Origin: Arthrobacter hankyongi
GTDB taxonomy: Bacteria; Actinomycetota; Actinomycetes; Actinomycetales; Micrococcaceae
Length of the DNA: 64,000 nt
Assembly: GCF_022012395.1 (NCBI RefSeq)
Contig: NZ_JAKLTQ010000001.1
Span: 62,001-126,000, forward strand
Direction: 5' to 3'
This document shows positions 8,846-17,185 of the stretch, piece by piece. The notes below the pieces were generated by a model, which was not told where the DNA came from, made no database searches, and saw nothing but the letters and a program-made list of their open reading frames with translations. A program made the position numbers and the translations under genes. The number at the start of each line of letters is the position of its first letter. Positions within the stretch are counted from its first letter, which is position 1.

Positions 8846-9883
8846 CTAACCCTCGCTGTCGGCGCCGGAACGGGACTTGGCGATAATCGCCGAAGCGGTG
8901 AAGTTCACAACCATGGTCATCAGGAACAGGGAGAAGCCCGCCGCCATCAGCGCACTCATGGCGAACTCGTTCGATTCGGAGTACTTCAGGGCGATCATGG
9001 CGGCGATCGAGTTGGCACCCTTTTCCAGGATGTGGAACTTGATCTCGAAGACCGGGCTGATGATCAGGTAGATGGCAATGGTCTCGCCCAAGGCCCGACC
9101 CAGGCCCAGCATGGTGCCGCCGATGATGCCGCCCTTGCCGAACGGCAGCACCACGGTGCGGATCATCCCCCACCGGGTGGCGCCGAGCGCGAAGGCACCC
9201 TCGCGCTCGCCCACCGGTGCACGCCGGAAGGACTCGGTCATGATCGAGGTCTGGATCGGCACGATCATCATGGCGACCACCAGGCCGGCGATAAAGGTGG
9301 AGGCGGTGAACGGAACGGTGTCCCGCAGCGGACTGGCCGGATCCACGCCGTCCACCTGGAACAGCGGGATCCAGCCGAACCAGACGGAAATCCATTTGCT
9401 GAAGTCCACGATGTTCGGCTGCAGCATGTAGGCGCCCCAGAGGCCGAAAACCACCGACGGCACGGCAGCCAGCAGGTCCACCATGGAGGTCAGGACCTTC
9501 TTCAGCCAGCCTCCGGCCACCTCCGTGATGAACAGGGAGGTGCCCAGCGCCAGCGGCATCGCCACCAGCAGCGCCACCGCGGCAATCTGCACGGTGCCCA
9601 GCAGCACGGCGGCAATGCCGAAATCGTTGGATTCCGGTGCCCAGTTGGCGGTGGTCAGGAACTTCCACAGCCCCACCTCGTTGATCGCCTGGACGCCGTT
9701 GGAGGCTAGGAAGGCACCGACCAGCAGCATGACCACCAGCACGATGATGCCGCCGGTGAAGGTGATGGCGCGGAACGCATGGTCGCGGCCCGTATAGCTA
9801 TTGCGCAGTGTCCGCGGTTTGGCCAGGTCAGCCTCGGCCTCGGGACGTTCGGGGATCAGGGTTTCCGGGGTGATGGTGCTCAT
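8846..9883 (-). CDS. pstC: Phosphate-type ABC transporter permease PstC
   Basis: 345 residues with about six membrane segments; the first is near 40-62. The coupling loop that meets PstB reads EGAFALGATRWGMIRTVVLP and is followed by GGTMLGLGRALGETIA, the classic PstC signature. The ATG at 9883 overlaps the stop of the 951-residue PstS-like gene (ATGA), pointing to translational coupling. A periplasmic-side insertion around residues 150-190 (WISVWFGWIPLFQVDGVDP) between helices is larger than in E. coli PstC and faces the binding-protein side. Confidence 0.94.
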   Translation of the reverse strand: MSTITPETLIPERPEAEADLAKPRTLRNSYTGRDHAFRAITFTGGIIVLVVMLLVGAFLASNGVQAINEVGLWKFLTTANWAPESNDFGIAAVLLGTVQIAAVALLVAMPLALGTSLFITEVAGGWLKKVLTSMVDLLAAVPSVVFGLWGAYMLQPNIVDFSKWISVWFGWIPLFQVDGVDPASPLRDTVPFTASTFIAGLVVAMMIVPIQTSIMTESFRRAPVGEREGAFALGATRWGMIRTVVLPFGKGGIIGGTMLGLGRALGETIAIYLIISPVFEIKFHILEKGANSIAAMIALKYSESNEFAMSALMAAGFSLFLMTMVVNFTASAIIAKSRSGADSEG

Positions 9884-12735
9884 CGGCGCTTCCCCCTGAC
9901 CAGCAGCGGTGCGGCAAGTATCGCAGCCAGCGCGGCGCCCAGGACGATGGCCAGGGTGGCCGGAGGCCAGCCGCCGCTGGTGCGCGCCGTCGGGGTCCCG
10001 GGCAGTGCCTGCGGTTCGACCGGCGCGGTGGTTGCCGCCGGAGTGCCGGCCGGCGGTGCCGGGCCGGAGCCGGTGCCGGCGGGTACCGGACCGGAGCCCG
10101 CCGGCAGCAGGCCGGCAGGTGGTGTGGAGCCGGTGTCGGTCGGCTGCGGGGCCGCCGACGGCTTGGCTGTTGGCTTATCCGTCGGGACCGGTTTCGCCGC
10201 AGCTACCGCCTGCAGGCTCTTGACCGCGGCGACGGTGCTGGCCTGCAGCCCGTCCGTCAGCGGCGCGTAACCCGGCGGCAGCATGCCGGCGCGGAAACCC
10301 TGCTCCTGGCCATCGGTGGACAGGTAGTCGAACAGTGAGGCGAAGGTCTTCGCATCGGCCGAGGCCAATCCTGCCGTCTTGACTGCTCCATAGACCGGCA
10401 GGGTCAGCGGATAGGCACCGTCCCGGTAGTCCGGCTTGGCGGCAGGCTGCAGCACGCCGGCCACTTCGGTTTTCACAAAACCAGCCGCTGCGGTGCGCAA
10501 GCTCTGGGCGGTGGCCCCGACACAGGCGGTACCGGCGGTGTCGCACAACTGGGCGGTAGGCAGCTGGAACTTGGCCGCGGAGGCGGCATCGGTGATCGAC
10601 AGGACACTGCGGCCGCCGTAGCCCTGGCGCGGCACGGACTTGAACGCAGCCGGGGTACATTCGGCGCACCACTGGCTGGTGGATGCCGGCTGTGCGCGGA
10701 CGGTGTTCAGCGCTGCCGCTGCCATGTCGGCCACGCGGGCGTACTGGTCCCCCACGGTGAGCGCGGGCTGGTCCACGGAGCCGTCCTCGCGCAGTACCGG
10801 TGCCCGTTCGGTCCAGTAGGCCTGCGGGTAGGCCGCGCTGTCCGAGGGGTAGTTGGCCTTGGCATAGTTGAAGGTGGACGGCACCTTGGTGTCCTTGATC
10901 TTGGCCGCAGCCGCTGCATCCAGATCCTTTGCCTGGTCCGGGCATTCGGCGTAACTGCGGGTGGAATAGAACGGGTTGATGACCATGCCGGCTTCGTCCG
11001 GGCAGCCGTTCAGGAAGGCGCGGCCCGCGTCGTCGGCCAGGATCCAGTCCCAGACCGCGGCGGCCGCGTCCGAGCGCAGGCCCTCTACCACCGGCGGCGC
11101 CATGTTGGCGGCCGAACCGAGCCCGGTCGGGTTGAGCCGCTTGAACTCCGGATCCGACTGCAGGCTGAACGTCATCGGCACGCCGTACTTGGTGCTGCCC
11201 GGGCTGGTGAAGGGTGCGGTTTCCACCGAGGCGGGTGCGGAGTGCACCACATAGCTCTGGGTCAGCAGCTTGGCCAGCAGCCGTGCGTTGAACTTCAGGT
11301 TGCGTACCATCGAACCACTGCGCTCCCGGTCCGCCTCGAAGGCAGCCTCATTCGCGTAGCCGCAATCCTTCAGCGTGTATTCCGTGAAGCGGGTGGTGCA
11401 GACGTTGTCGATGGTCATCGCGACGACGACGCCGGACAGCGCCACCGGCGCGTACAGCACGTCCTTGCCGGCATCGCCTTCCAACGGCTGGGTGGTGAAC
11501 TTCAGCGGATCCGCCGGTCCCAGTTGCTGGCGGGCCTGCAGGTCCGCCATTGGCGAGAAGCCCAAAGTGAACTTGCGGTCCGCGCAGATGCCCGGGATCC
11601 AGGACTTCATGGCCACGGTCAGGGCCTCGGAGCCGGAGCTGAGCGTGGCGGCATCGTCCGACGGGCAGACCGCGGCGGTGGGCTGGAAGTGCAGCGGCAC
11701 TTGCAGGCGCATCGCCCACAGGCTGGGCGACAGCGGCCCGGCAGACTGGACCTCGTCCATCGCCTCCGTCCGGGGCACTGCGACCAGCCAGCAGGTCTCC
11801 ACGCTCGGCGCCTCGGGATCCAGCCCGCAGCCCAGGCCGGAGGCTTCGGTACCGGTCTGCAGTTCGAAGCTGCGCGAACCGTCGCCCTGCCCGGAGGCAA
11901 GGAACCGCGAGTGCTCGTTAGTGGTCGTGGCATTGAAGAACGGGTTTCGGAATTCACTGAGGTTGAATCCGTCCTCGATCCGGGTCACCTCGCCGCCGAT
12001 TGACTGGAACGGCGCGGGCAGGTTCATCTTGGTGGATTCCGGCGCCAACTGTTCCCAGTCCCCGCCCTTGACCAGCGGGTCGTTGCGGAGGGAGCGCTGG
12101 TGTTGCGAGGTGGAAATGTCGCCGTCCGGCCCGACGGCGCCGAACTGGCAGGTGGCCGGATCCGGCTCGGCAGCCTTGGGGTCAGGCTTGCCGTCCTCCC
12201 CCATCGCTCCCCAGCACTGGAAAACCTGGAGGTAGGTGGAGTTCAGGCCGTTGCTGCCGGTCACCGGCTTGGCCCCGTTGAAAGAGACGGTGACGGCCTG
12301 GTTCTGCAGGTTCTGCGTCTGGGACACGGTCAGGCTCAGACCGCCCAGCCCATTGTCCGGTCCGAAGGTTTCCTCGGCCGCGGTCCGCAGCCGGGTATTG
12401 ACGTCCGCGTAGCTCTTGGCATCAGTATGCGGCAGCAGGCCGGTCTCATCACGCGGGACCACGCTGCCGGGCGCATTGCCCTGATTGTCCCAGCGGACGG
12501 TGACCGCGGAATCGCTGGCCATGCTGCCCTGCGGCCCCCAGTCACTGCCCGAGGCAGCCGGTGCCGCGGCCGCGGGGCCGGTCCCCGCCGTCGTGACGGC
12601 CATGATGCCAGCGACCACAGCAGCGGTAGCAGCTGCAGCCATTACCGGCCACCGGTTTCCAGGACGCGGTCGTGCTGGGCGCAGCAGTGCCGGCTGCCGG
12701 GCGCCCGTGCGGCGGGCAGTACGGGGTTGGGTCAT
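9880..12735 (-). CDS. Large Cys-rich, membrane-anchored PstS-like surface protein
   Basis: 951 residues. N-terminal signal segment (about 28-55), a 850-residue extracellular part, a Pro/Thr/Ala-rich stalk (about 865-920) and a C-terminal membrane helix (about 925-946) ending KRR. The ectodomain has at least 14 Cys, many in close pairs (QWCAEC, LCDTAGTAC, NGCPDE...AECPD), suggesting disulfides. Segments such as VLYAPVALSGVVVAMTIDN and GAYPLTLPVYGAV resemble the PstS fold, and a PstS-like pattern runs about 340-850; the first 300 residues are unrecognised. LPGTP near the C-terminus is only a weak LPxTG look-alike. It heads the pstC-pstA operon with AAAGGA upstream. Confidence 0.75.
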   Translation of the reverse strand: MTQPRTARRTGARQPALLRPARPRPGNRWPVMAAAATAAVVAGIMAVTTAGTGPAAAAPAASGSDWGPQGSMASDSAVTVRWDNQGNAPGSVVPRDETGLLPHTDAKSYADVNTRLRTAAEETFGPDNGLGGLSLTVSQTQNLQNQAVTVSFNGAKPVTGSNGLNSTYLQVFQCWGAMGEDGKPDPKAAEPDPATCQFGAVGPDGDISTSQHQRSLRNDPLVKGGDWEQLAPESTKMNLPAPFQSIGGEVTRIEDGFNLSEFRNPFFNATTTNEHSRFLASGQGDGSRSFELQTGTEASGLGCGLDPEAPSVETCWLVAVPRTEAMDEVQSAGPLSPSLWAMRLQVPLHFQPTAAVCPSDDAATLSSGSEALTVAMKSWIPGICADRKFTLGFSPMADLQARQQLGPADPLKFTTQPLEGDAGKDVLYAPVALSGVVVAMTIDNVCTTRFTEYTLKDCGYANEAAFEADRERSGSMVRNLKFNARLLAKLLTQSYVVHSAPASVETAPFTSPGSTKYGVPMTFSLQSDPEFKRLNPTGLGSAANMAPPVVEGLRSDAAAAVWDWILADDAGRAFLNGCPDEAGMVINPFYSTRSYAECPDQAKDLDAAAAAKIKDTKVPSTFNYAKANYPSDSAAYPQAYWTERAPVLREDGSVDQPALTVGDQYARVADMAAAALNTVRAQPASTSQWCAECTPAAFKSVPRQGYGGRSVLSITDAASAAKFQLPTAQLCDTAGTACVGATAQSLRTAAAGFVKTEVAGVLQPAAKPDYRDGAYPLTLPVYGAVKTAGLASADAKTFASLFDYLSTDGQEQGFRAGMLPPGYAPLTDGLQASTVAAVKSLQAVAAAKPVPTDKPTAKPSAAPQPTDTGSTPPAGLLPAGSGPVPAGTGSGPAPPAGTPAATTAPVEPQALPGTPTARTSGGWPPATLAIVLGAALAAILAAPLLVRGKRR

Positions 12736-12810
12736 CGAAACTATCCTTTGGCGCGGCCACGGGAAGGCCGGGAGCTGGTGACTGGCCGCGGCGGAAACTT
12801 TCCGGCGGGC

Positions 12811-12852
12811 GGAAGTGTCCCCACCGGAACGGGAGGCGGCCGGGACACTTCC
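12811..12852 (-). promoter_or_regulatory. Perfect 11-bp inverted repeat in the leader of the Pst-like operon
   Basis: GGAAGTGTCCC (12811-12821) and GGGACACTTCC (12842-12852) are exact reverse complements separated by 20 bp. On the minus strand the repeat begins 2 bp after the possible -10 GATAAT (12855-12860) and about 75 bp before the start codon at 12735. It could be a two-arm operator or a stem in the 5' untranslated RNA. Function is inferred from position only. Confidence 0.5.
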
Positions 12853-12961
12853 TCATTATCGGAAGCGGCACCCGCGCGGCCCGGATCCACAGGCAAAGGA
12901 CGGCTGTCCGGAAGATGAACAAATCCCCTCCTGGCCCGCTCTGCACCGGCCGGTGGACACA

Positions 12962-12996
12962 GCAGGGGCGGACCGGATGCTCCGGTCCGCCCCTGC
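12962..12996 (-). terminator. Strong hairpin terminator after the Ig-like repeat gene
   Basis: A perfect 16-bp stem (arms 12962-12977 and 12981-12996) with a 3-base loop TGC, 40 bp beyond the stop of the minus-strand gene at 13036. No T-tract follows. Its strength suggests that the two upstream surface-protein genes form a transcription unit separate from the pst genes. Confidence 0.65.
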
Positions 12997-13035
12997 CAAT
13001 GCCTGGCGGCTAGGTGATGCGCTGGCGTGATCCGC

Positions 13036-14424
13036 TTAGCGCACGGTCCTCGAGGAGGAGATGCTGCTGCCGGTCAGGTAGCCGCTGCGCTTGAAGGTCA
13101 CCTTCACGCTGATCTTCCGGCCCTTGTCGCGGCTGGTCAGCTTGTAGCTGCTCTTGGTGGCCTTGGAGATGGCCTTGCCGTTGCGCAGCCACTGGTAGGA
13201 CTTGGACGAGGCCGTCGGCGAGGAGCTGGAGCTGGCCTTGACCGTCCGGCCGACCTTCATGGTGCCGGTCACGGACGGCTTCTTGTAGCTGAAGACGCCG
13301 TAGCCGGTGCGCGAGGCGGCGGTCTTGGTGACCGTCGTGTAGCCGCTGCGGGAGAACTCCACGCGGACGGTGATCTTCCGGGCCCGGTCGCTGCTGGTCA
13401 GCTTGTAGCTGCTGTTGGTCGCTCCGGTGATGGACTTCCCATCGCGCAGCCACTGGTACTTGACCGTGGCAGACGGCGACGCGGTGCCCACGGACGCCTT
13501 CAGCGTGTAGCCGACAGCGGCGGTGCCGCTGATCGTCGGGATGGGTGCGGAGGAGAACTTTGCTGCGGCGACGGTGGCGCTGGCCACGGAGGTAGCCGAT
13601 ACGTCCGCGTAGCCGGTCTTGACGTAGGTCACCTTGACGCTGATCTTCTTGCCCAGGTCGGCAGCCGTCAGCACGTAGCTGGACTTCGTGGCGCCGGAGA
13701 TCGTGGCACCGTTGCGCAGCCACTGGTACTTGGTGCTGTCCGCGGACGGGCTCGAGGATTTGGCCGTGGCCTTCAGCGTGCTGCCGACGACGGCGGTCCC
13801 GGCAACGGTGGGGGCGGCGACCGGAGCGAACTTCGGCGCGGTGATGGTCCAGTTCTTGCTGGCATCGGTGGTCAGCGTGGCCCAGGAGGCCACCGCCTTG
13901 CCGGATGCGGGCACGACGGTGGCGGTGCCGAAGTCATCCGACTGCGTCGTGCAGGTGTAGCCGATGCTGTAGGTGTGGTTGGCCAGCAGGGCCGCCGCCA
14001 TGTCTGCAACCGGCGTCTTGTCCGACTTGACGAAGCCGCCGTCCAGGGTCATGGTGTCCGCGAGGCTGCCATCAGCAGCGAACGACATCTGGTTCATCGG
14101 GTCCAGCGTGAACGGGTACACGCTGCGGGCCTCGGTGGTGGCGTTGGCAACCGCCGGGGTTTCCTGGCCGGGCTCGGAGATGAACAGCAGCGCGCCGTCC
14201 ATGCTGCCGGTGGAGGCACAGGTCATGTCGCTGCCGATTTCGGTAGCCGCCAGGTCCTCCACGGACCAGTTGCCGGATGCCTTGTTGGAGGTGACGGTGC
14301 CGGCGGAACCGGCGACGACGGCCTGGGCGGCCGGCGCCATGCCGGCGGCCAGCAGCACGGCCGCGGCGGCCGCGGACGTGCCGGCCAGCGCCAGGCGGGT
14401 GGACTTCTTCTTCAGGGTGGTCAT
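13036..14424 (-). CDS. Secreted protein with three Ig-like repeats
   Basis: 462 residues from the ATG at 14424, which has CAGGT upstream; a longer GTG start at 14445 has no ribosome-binding site. The signal peptide runs to APAAQA (about residue 35). The N-terminal half (36-200) is unrecognised and has two Cys (about 69 and 158) that may form a disulfide. The rest is three tandem repeats of 75-80 residues (about 205-284, 296-371, 383-459), each with YQWLRxG, SSYxLT and KISVKV followed by a GY turn, as in Ig-like domains of actinobacterial wall proteins. There is no membrane anchor or LPxTG. It lies 84 bp after the PstS-like gene at 14509. Confidence 0.75.
   Translation of the reverse strand: MTTLKKKSTRLALAGTSAAAAAVLLAAGMAPAAQAVVAGSAGTVTSNKASGNWSVEDLAATEIGSDMTCASTGSMDGALLFISEPGQETPAVANATTEARSVYPFTLDPMNQMSFAADGSLADTMTLDGGFVKSDKTPVADMAAALLANHTYSIGYTCTTQSDDFGTATVVPASGKAVASWATLTTDASKNWTITAPKFAPVAAPTVAGTAVVGSTLKATAKSSSPSADSTKYQWLRNGATISGATKSSYVLTAADLGKKISVKVTYVKTGYADVSATSVASATVAAAKFSSAPIPTISGTAAVGYTLKASVGTASPSATVKYQWLRDGKSITGATNSSYKLTSSDRARKITVRVEFSRSGYTTVTKTAASRTGYGVFSYKKPSVTGTMKVGRTVKASSSSSPTASSKSYQWLRNGKAISKATKSSYKLTSRDKGRKISVKVTFKRSGYLTGSSISSSRTVR
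13048..13812 (-). repeat. Three tandem Ig-like repeats (DNA span)
   Basis: Repeat 1 is coded at about 13573-13812, repeat 2 at about 13312-13539 and repeat 3 at about 13048-13278. Each encodes QWLR-N/D-G, SSYxLT and a basic KK/RK-I-S/T-V strand. The repeats become richer in Lys, Ser and Arg towards the C-terminus, so the last domain is strongly basic. Confidence 0.75.
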
Positions 14425-14508
14425 GGCGACCTGCTCTTTTCTCACGGGGCGCTCAGCACGAGCGCAAGCATGGAACGTTTAAGGGCTGGGTGTGACTAGG
14501 AAGCGGGA

Positions 14509-15624
14509 CTAGTTGGTGAAGCCGGACGGCTTGCCGAAGTCCCAGTCGCCCACGTAGGAGAGGTTCATGAAGCCGTACTTGCTGATGATCGCCTTGCCCG
14601 CGGTGGTCTTCAACTGGCGGGTGACGGCGTTGCGGACCAGGACGTCCTTGTGCTCGGTGCTGGTCTTCACGTCGCTGGCCACCACGTTGTAGGTGTCGCG
14701 GGCGAAAGTGCCGAAGCCACTGGACGGCGCCGTGCTCGCGCTGCCGTAGAGATTGCCCGGCTTGAGGGCAGGCACCGCGCTGCTCGGGTCGATAGCCTTC
14801 AGGCTGTTAATGTCGGCCAGCTTCTGGCCGGCCCCGGTGGTGTCATCCATGACGCCGTTCTTCTGCGCGATCCACTGCGCCGCGGAGAACGGAATGATGT
14901 CGCCCTCGTTGACCAGCGCTGCGCCGGAGTTCTCCGCGTAGATCTGCTCCCCAGCGGGGATGCAGCTGGTGTCGACGGCGGAGATGCCCGCTGCCTTCAG
15001 GAAGAAGCTGCGGGTGCCGGAGGCGGCCTGCGGCAGCTTCGGGGTCAGGGTGATGCCGTCAACCACCGGCTTGCCGCCGATGACGGTCACCCCGGCGCCT
15101 TCGGTGCAGCTGAAGATGTTCTTGACCTGGTCCGAAGTCAGGTTCAGCGTGGTGCTGCCGGCGGAGTCCTTGTACGCCACGGTCACCGCGTCGCGGGCGA
15201 ACGGCAGGAAGGTCAGCTCGGTGCCGGCCACAGACGGGCTGGAGGAAGAACGGGCGAAGTCGATATCCGACTCAGCCAGCGTATAGGTGGTGCCGCCGTC
15301 GACGTAGGTGTGCTTGCCGGCATTGTGCGCCGCACTGAGCGCCTTCACACCGGCGCCGGAGCCGGCCGGGCGGGCCAGCTCGGCACCGCCGGCCTTCGGG
15401 GTGATCAGACCGGGCGTGCCGAACGCGTTGTAGGAGGCCACGTTGCGGGCCGGGCCGCTGTTGGACAGGCCGTTCCAGACGTCCTGGGTGGTATCCGAAC
15501 CGACGGCAGCCAGCGGGCGGTCGGCGGCAGTCGGTTCAGCCGAGGCGGCTGACAGCCCCAGCAGCACCAAGGCGACGGCGGACAGACCCGTCGCACCGGC
15601 CTTGATGAAGGAAGTGGATTTCAT
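14509..15624 (-). CDS. Secreted PstS-like substrate-binding protein
   Basis: 371 residues from the ATG at 15624 with GAGGA upstream. The signal peptide ends LSAASA (residue 29). PstS-like landmarks are GSDTTQDVW (42-50), GSGAGV (88-93), DFARSSSSP (122-130), LTSDQVKNIFSC (162-173) and SGTRSFF (202-208). The loop that carries Asp in PstS (SDAPL) is serine-only here, so phosphate binding is doubtful. Two Cys (173 and about 229) may form a disulfide. It is the first gene of the surface-protein group and is followed by the Ig-like repeat gene on the same strand. It could be a free binding protein or an adhesin-like relative. Confidence 0.75.
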   Translation of the reverse strand: MKSTSFIKAGATGLSAVALVLLGLSAASAEPTAADRPLAAVGSDTTQDVWNGLSNSGPARNVASYNAFGTPGLITPKAGGAELARPAGSGAGVKALSAAHNAGKHTYVDGGTTYTLAESDIDFARSSSSPSVAGTELTFLPFARDAVTVAYKDSAGSTTLNLTSDQVKNIFSCTEGAGVTVIGGKPVVDGITLTPKLPQAASGTRSFFLKAAGISAVDTSCIPAGEQIYAENSGAALVNEGDIIPFSAAQWIAQKNGVMDDTTGAGQKLADINSLKAIDPSSAVPALKPGNLYGSASTAPSSGFGTFARDTYNVVASDVKTSTEHKDVLVRNAVTRQLKTTAGKAIISKYGFMNLSYVGDWDFGKPSGFTN

Positions 15625-15901
15625 GAGGATCCTCAATCTCGGAATGCGGTGATGGCGTCCGTCCCGGCGGAGATTTGCCGGAAGGGGAAGGCCGGATCCC
15701 TGAACGAGGGCCTGCACTTGGGGTGCGCCGGTCTTCCCACGGCGGAACAATCCGATCATCGCCGCGGGCCGGCCGCCGGGCCGTCCCGCCGGGAGAAGCA
15801 GCAGGGACCGGCACATGAATTTCCGGTAGCCGGAGGCCAACAATCGTGGCCGGCGCTTGCGTAACGCGCTGGACCAGCCCGAAGGATCACAGCCCGCGGG
15901 A

Positions 15902-16501
15902 TCAGCCCTCTACGCGGGCATCGGCCTCCACCATGATGGAGATGTCCGGAGCGGCCAGCCGGTGCCGCTGGCCGTGCTTGGCGGGCTTTTCCGCGATCCG
16001 GGCCTGCGGCAGGCGTTCCAAAGCGGCCACGGCGGCCCGGTCCCGCTCCGCCGCCAGCGGGTACCACTGCGAACAGGACAGCAGCGCCCGCCCGGACGCC
16101 ACCGCCACCCAGCCGTACAGGCCGTCGACGGGCCGGTGCAGCGGGACGATGCTCAGGGCCGCCGCCTCCGCCTGCACCTGTGCGGCATGGGCGGCCGCCT
16201 CCTGGTAGCTGTCGAACATGCCGATGCCCCGGGCCTGCTCGCGATGGTTGCTGGACACCAGGCGCCAGATGAAGCTCGGCTCGTCATAGCGCGGCATGCT
16301 GCGCACCAGCGGCTGCCAGGCAGGCGCATCGGCGGGCAGTTGGCCGCGCAGCGCGCCGGCAGCGGCAGTACCGACGGTGGCCGCGAGGGCCCCGGCCGCG
16401 CCGGCGTGCGCCAGCAGCTCGGCGATCTCCACCTCGCGCTGGGCCCAGCGCTCGGCGGCGGGCACCAGTTGGTTGAAGAAAGAGGTGAACAGGATGCGCA
16501 T
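15902..16501 (-). CDS. Conserved hypothetical protein
   Basis: I do not recognise this family. The likely start is the ATG at 16501; a TTG at 16510 has a better-placed AAGGG and is an alternative. The 199-residue product begins with a short hydrophobic stretch (MRILFTSFFNQLV), then an Ala-rich helical region (20-60), a segment WQPLVRSMPRYDEPSFIWRL, a His/Gln/Ala-rich helix and a C-terminal part with PDISIMVEADARVEG. The reading frame keeps the GC bias of neighbouring genes. It stands alone between the PstS-like gene and the TPR-like gene. Confidence 0.55.
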   Translation of the reverse strand: MRILFTSFFNQLVPAAERWAQREVEIAELLAHAGAAGALAATVGTAAAGALRGQLPADAPAWQPLVRSMPRYDEPSFIWRLVSSNHREQARGIGMFDSYQEAAAHAAQVQAEAAALSIVPLHRPVDGLYGWVAVASGRALLSCSQWYPLAAERDRAAVAALERLPQARIAEKPAKHGQRHRLAAPDISIMVEADARVEG

Positions 16502-16678
16502 GCCGGACAACTGCAGAACCCTTCCGTGAGACCGCAGGGCCCACGAGGATCGTGTGCGGCAGGGATACTGTCCGGCCGCCGAGTAAACGATTAACGTCCG
16601 CAATCCACCAACAGGGATCTTCCCCGTGAATACTCGATGAAACTTCCCAAGGGTGCTGCCCAATCGGCGCGCGGCATG

Positions 16679-17185
16679 CTAGCCGGCAGCCTCCGGCGAC
16701 CGGTACAGCGCAATCGCCCGGCGCATCGACTCCCGGGCCCGCTTGCGGTCCGACGCGGCGTCGTAAGCGCAGGAGAGCCGGAACCAGCTGCGCCAGTCCC
16801 CCGGTGCCGCCTCCGCCTCGGCCTTGTACTTGAGGAACTCCGCATCCGCGGCCTCGCGTACGATGCGCCCGGCGGGGGTGCGCGGCAGGTTGTCCACCGG
16901 CAGGCCGCCCTCGGCCTCCAGGATCTTCGCCAGCTTGGACATCCGGCTGCCGAAGATGATTTCGCGCCCCAGCGCCCAGGCTCCGACCATCGGCAGCAGC
17001 ACCAAGGCGACGCCCAGCCCCTTGGCGGCCAGCGACGGCTCGCTGAGCATCAGCCAGGCCCGCTGCAGGGTCACCGCCAGATAGCCGGCCAGCAAGGCGA
17101 TGATCACCCCGACCCAGATCTTGCTGCCATGCCGGGAATACCAGGACACATGCTCTGCGGGGTTGGTCTGTGCGTGGTCAGCCAT
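16679..17185 (-). CDS. Membrane protein with TPR-like C-terminal helices
   Basis: 168 residues with two membrane segments (about 22-42 and 55-74) and a cytoplasmic C-terminus containing SWFRLSCAYDAASDRKRARESMRRAIALY, which looks like one tetratricopeptide unit. The start overlaps the dapB 3' end by 8 bp, so it is co-translated with dapB. Function is unknown. Confidence 0.7.
   Translation of the reverse strand: MADHAQTNPAEHVSWYSRHGSKIWVGVIIALLAGYLAVTLQRAWLMLSEPSLAAKGLGVALVLLPMVGAWALGREIIFGSRMSKLAKILEAEGGLPVDNLPRTPAGRIVREAADAEFLKYKAEAEAAPGDWRSWFRLSCAYDAASDRKRARESMRRAIALYRSPEAAG

Larger units (their letters stand above)
12736..13035. other. 300-bp intergenic spacer, leader of the Pst-like operon
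   Basis: The spacer separates the Ig-like repeat gene from the 951-residue protein. Reading the minus strand, it holds a strong hairpin (12962-12996), a single GTTCATC half-site (12914-12920), a possible -10 GATAAT (12855-12860), an 11-bp perfect inverted repeat (12811-12852) and the AAAGGA ribosome-binding site. No gene is seen. It is a plausible place for the operon's own promoter. Confidence 0.5.

Noticed and set aside
9880-10020. LPGTP near the C-terminus of the 951-residue protein as a sortase signal
   Set aside because: It is not LPxTG, lies about 40 residues from the end, and the neighbouring sortase-fold protein has no catalytic Cys; a simple membrane anchor explains the C-terminus.
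12914-12920. Possible PHO box GTTCATC before the Pst-like operon
   Set aside because: Only one half-site; the expected direct repeat at 11-bp spacing is absent, so it is not evidence of PhoP control.
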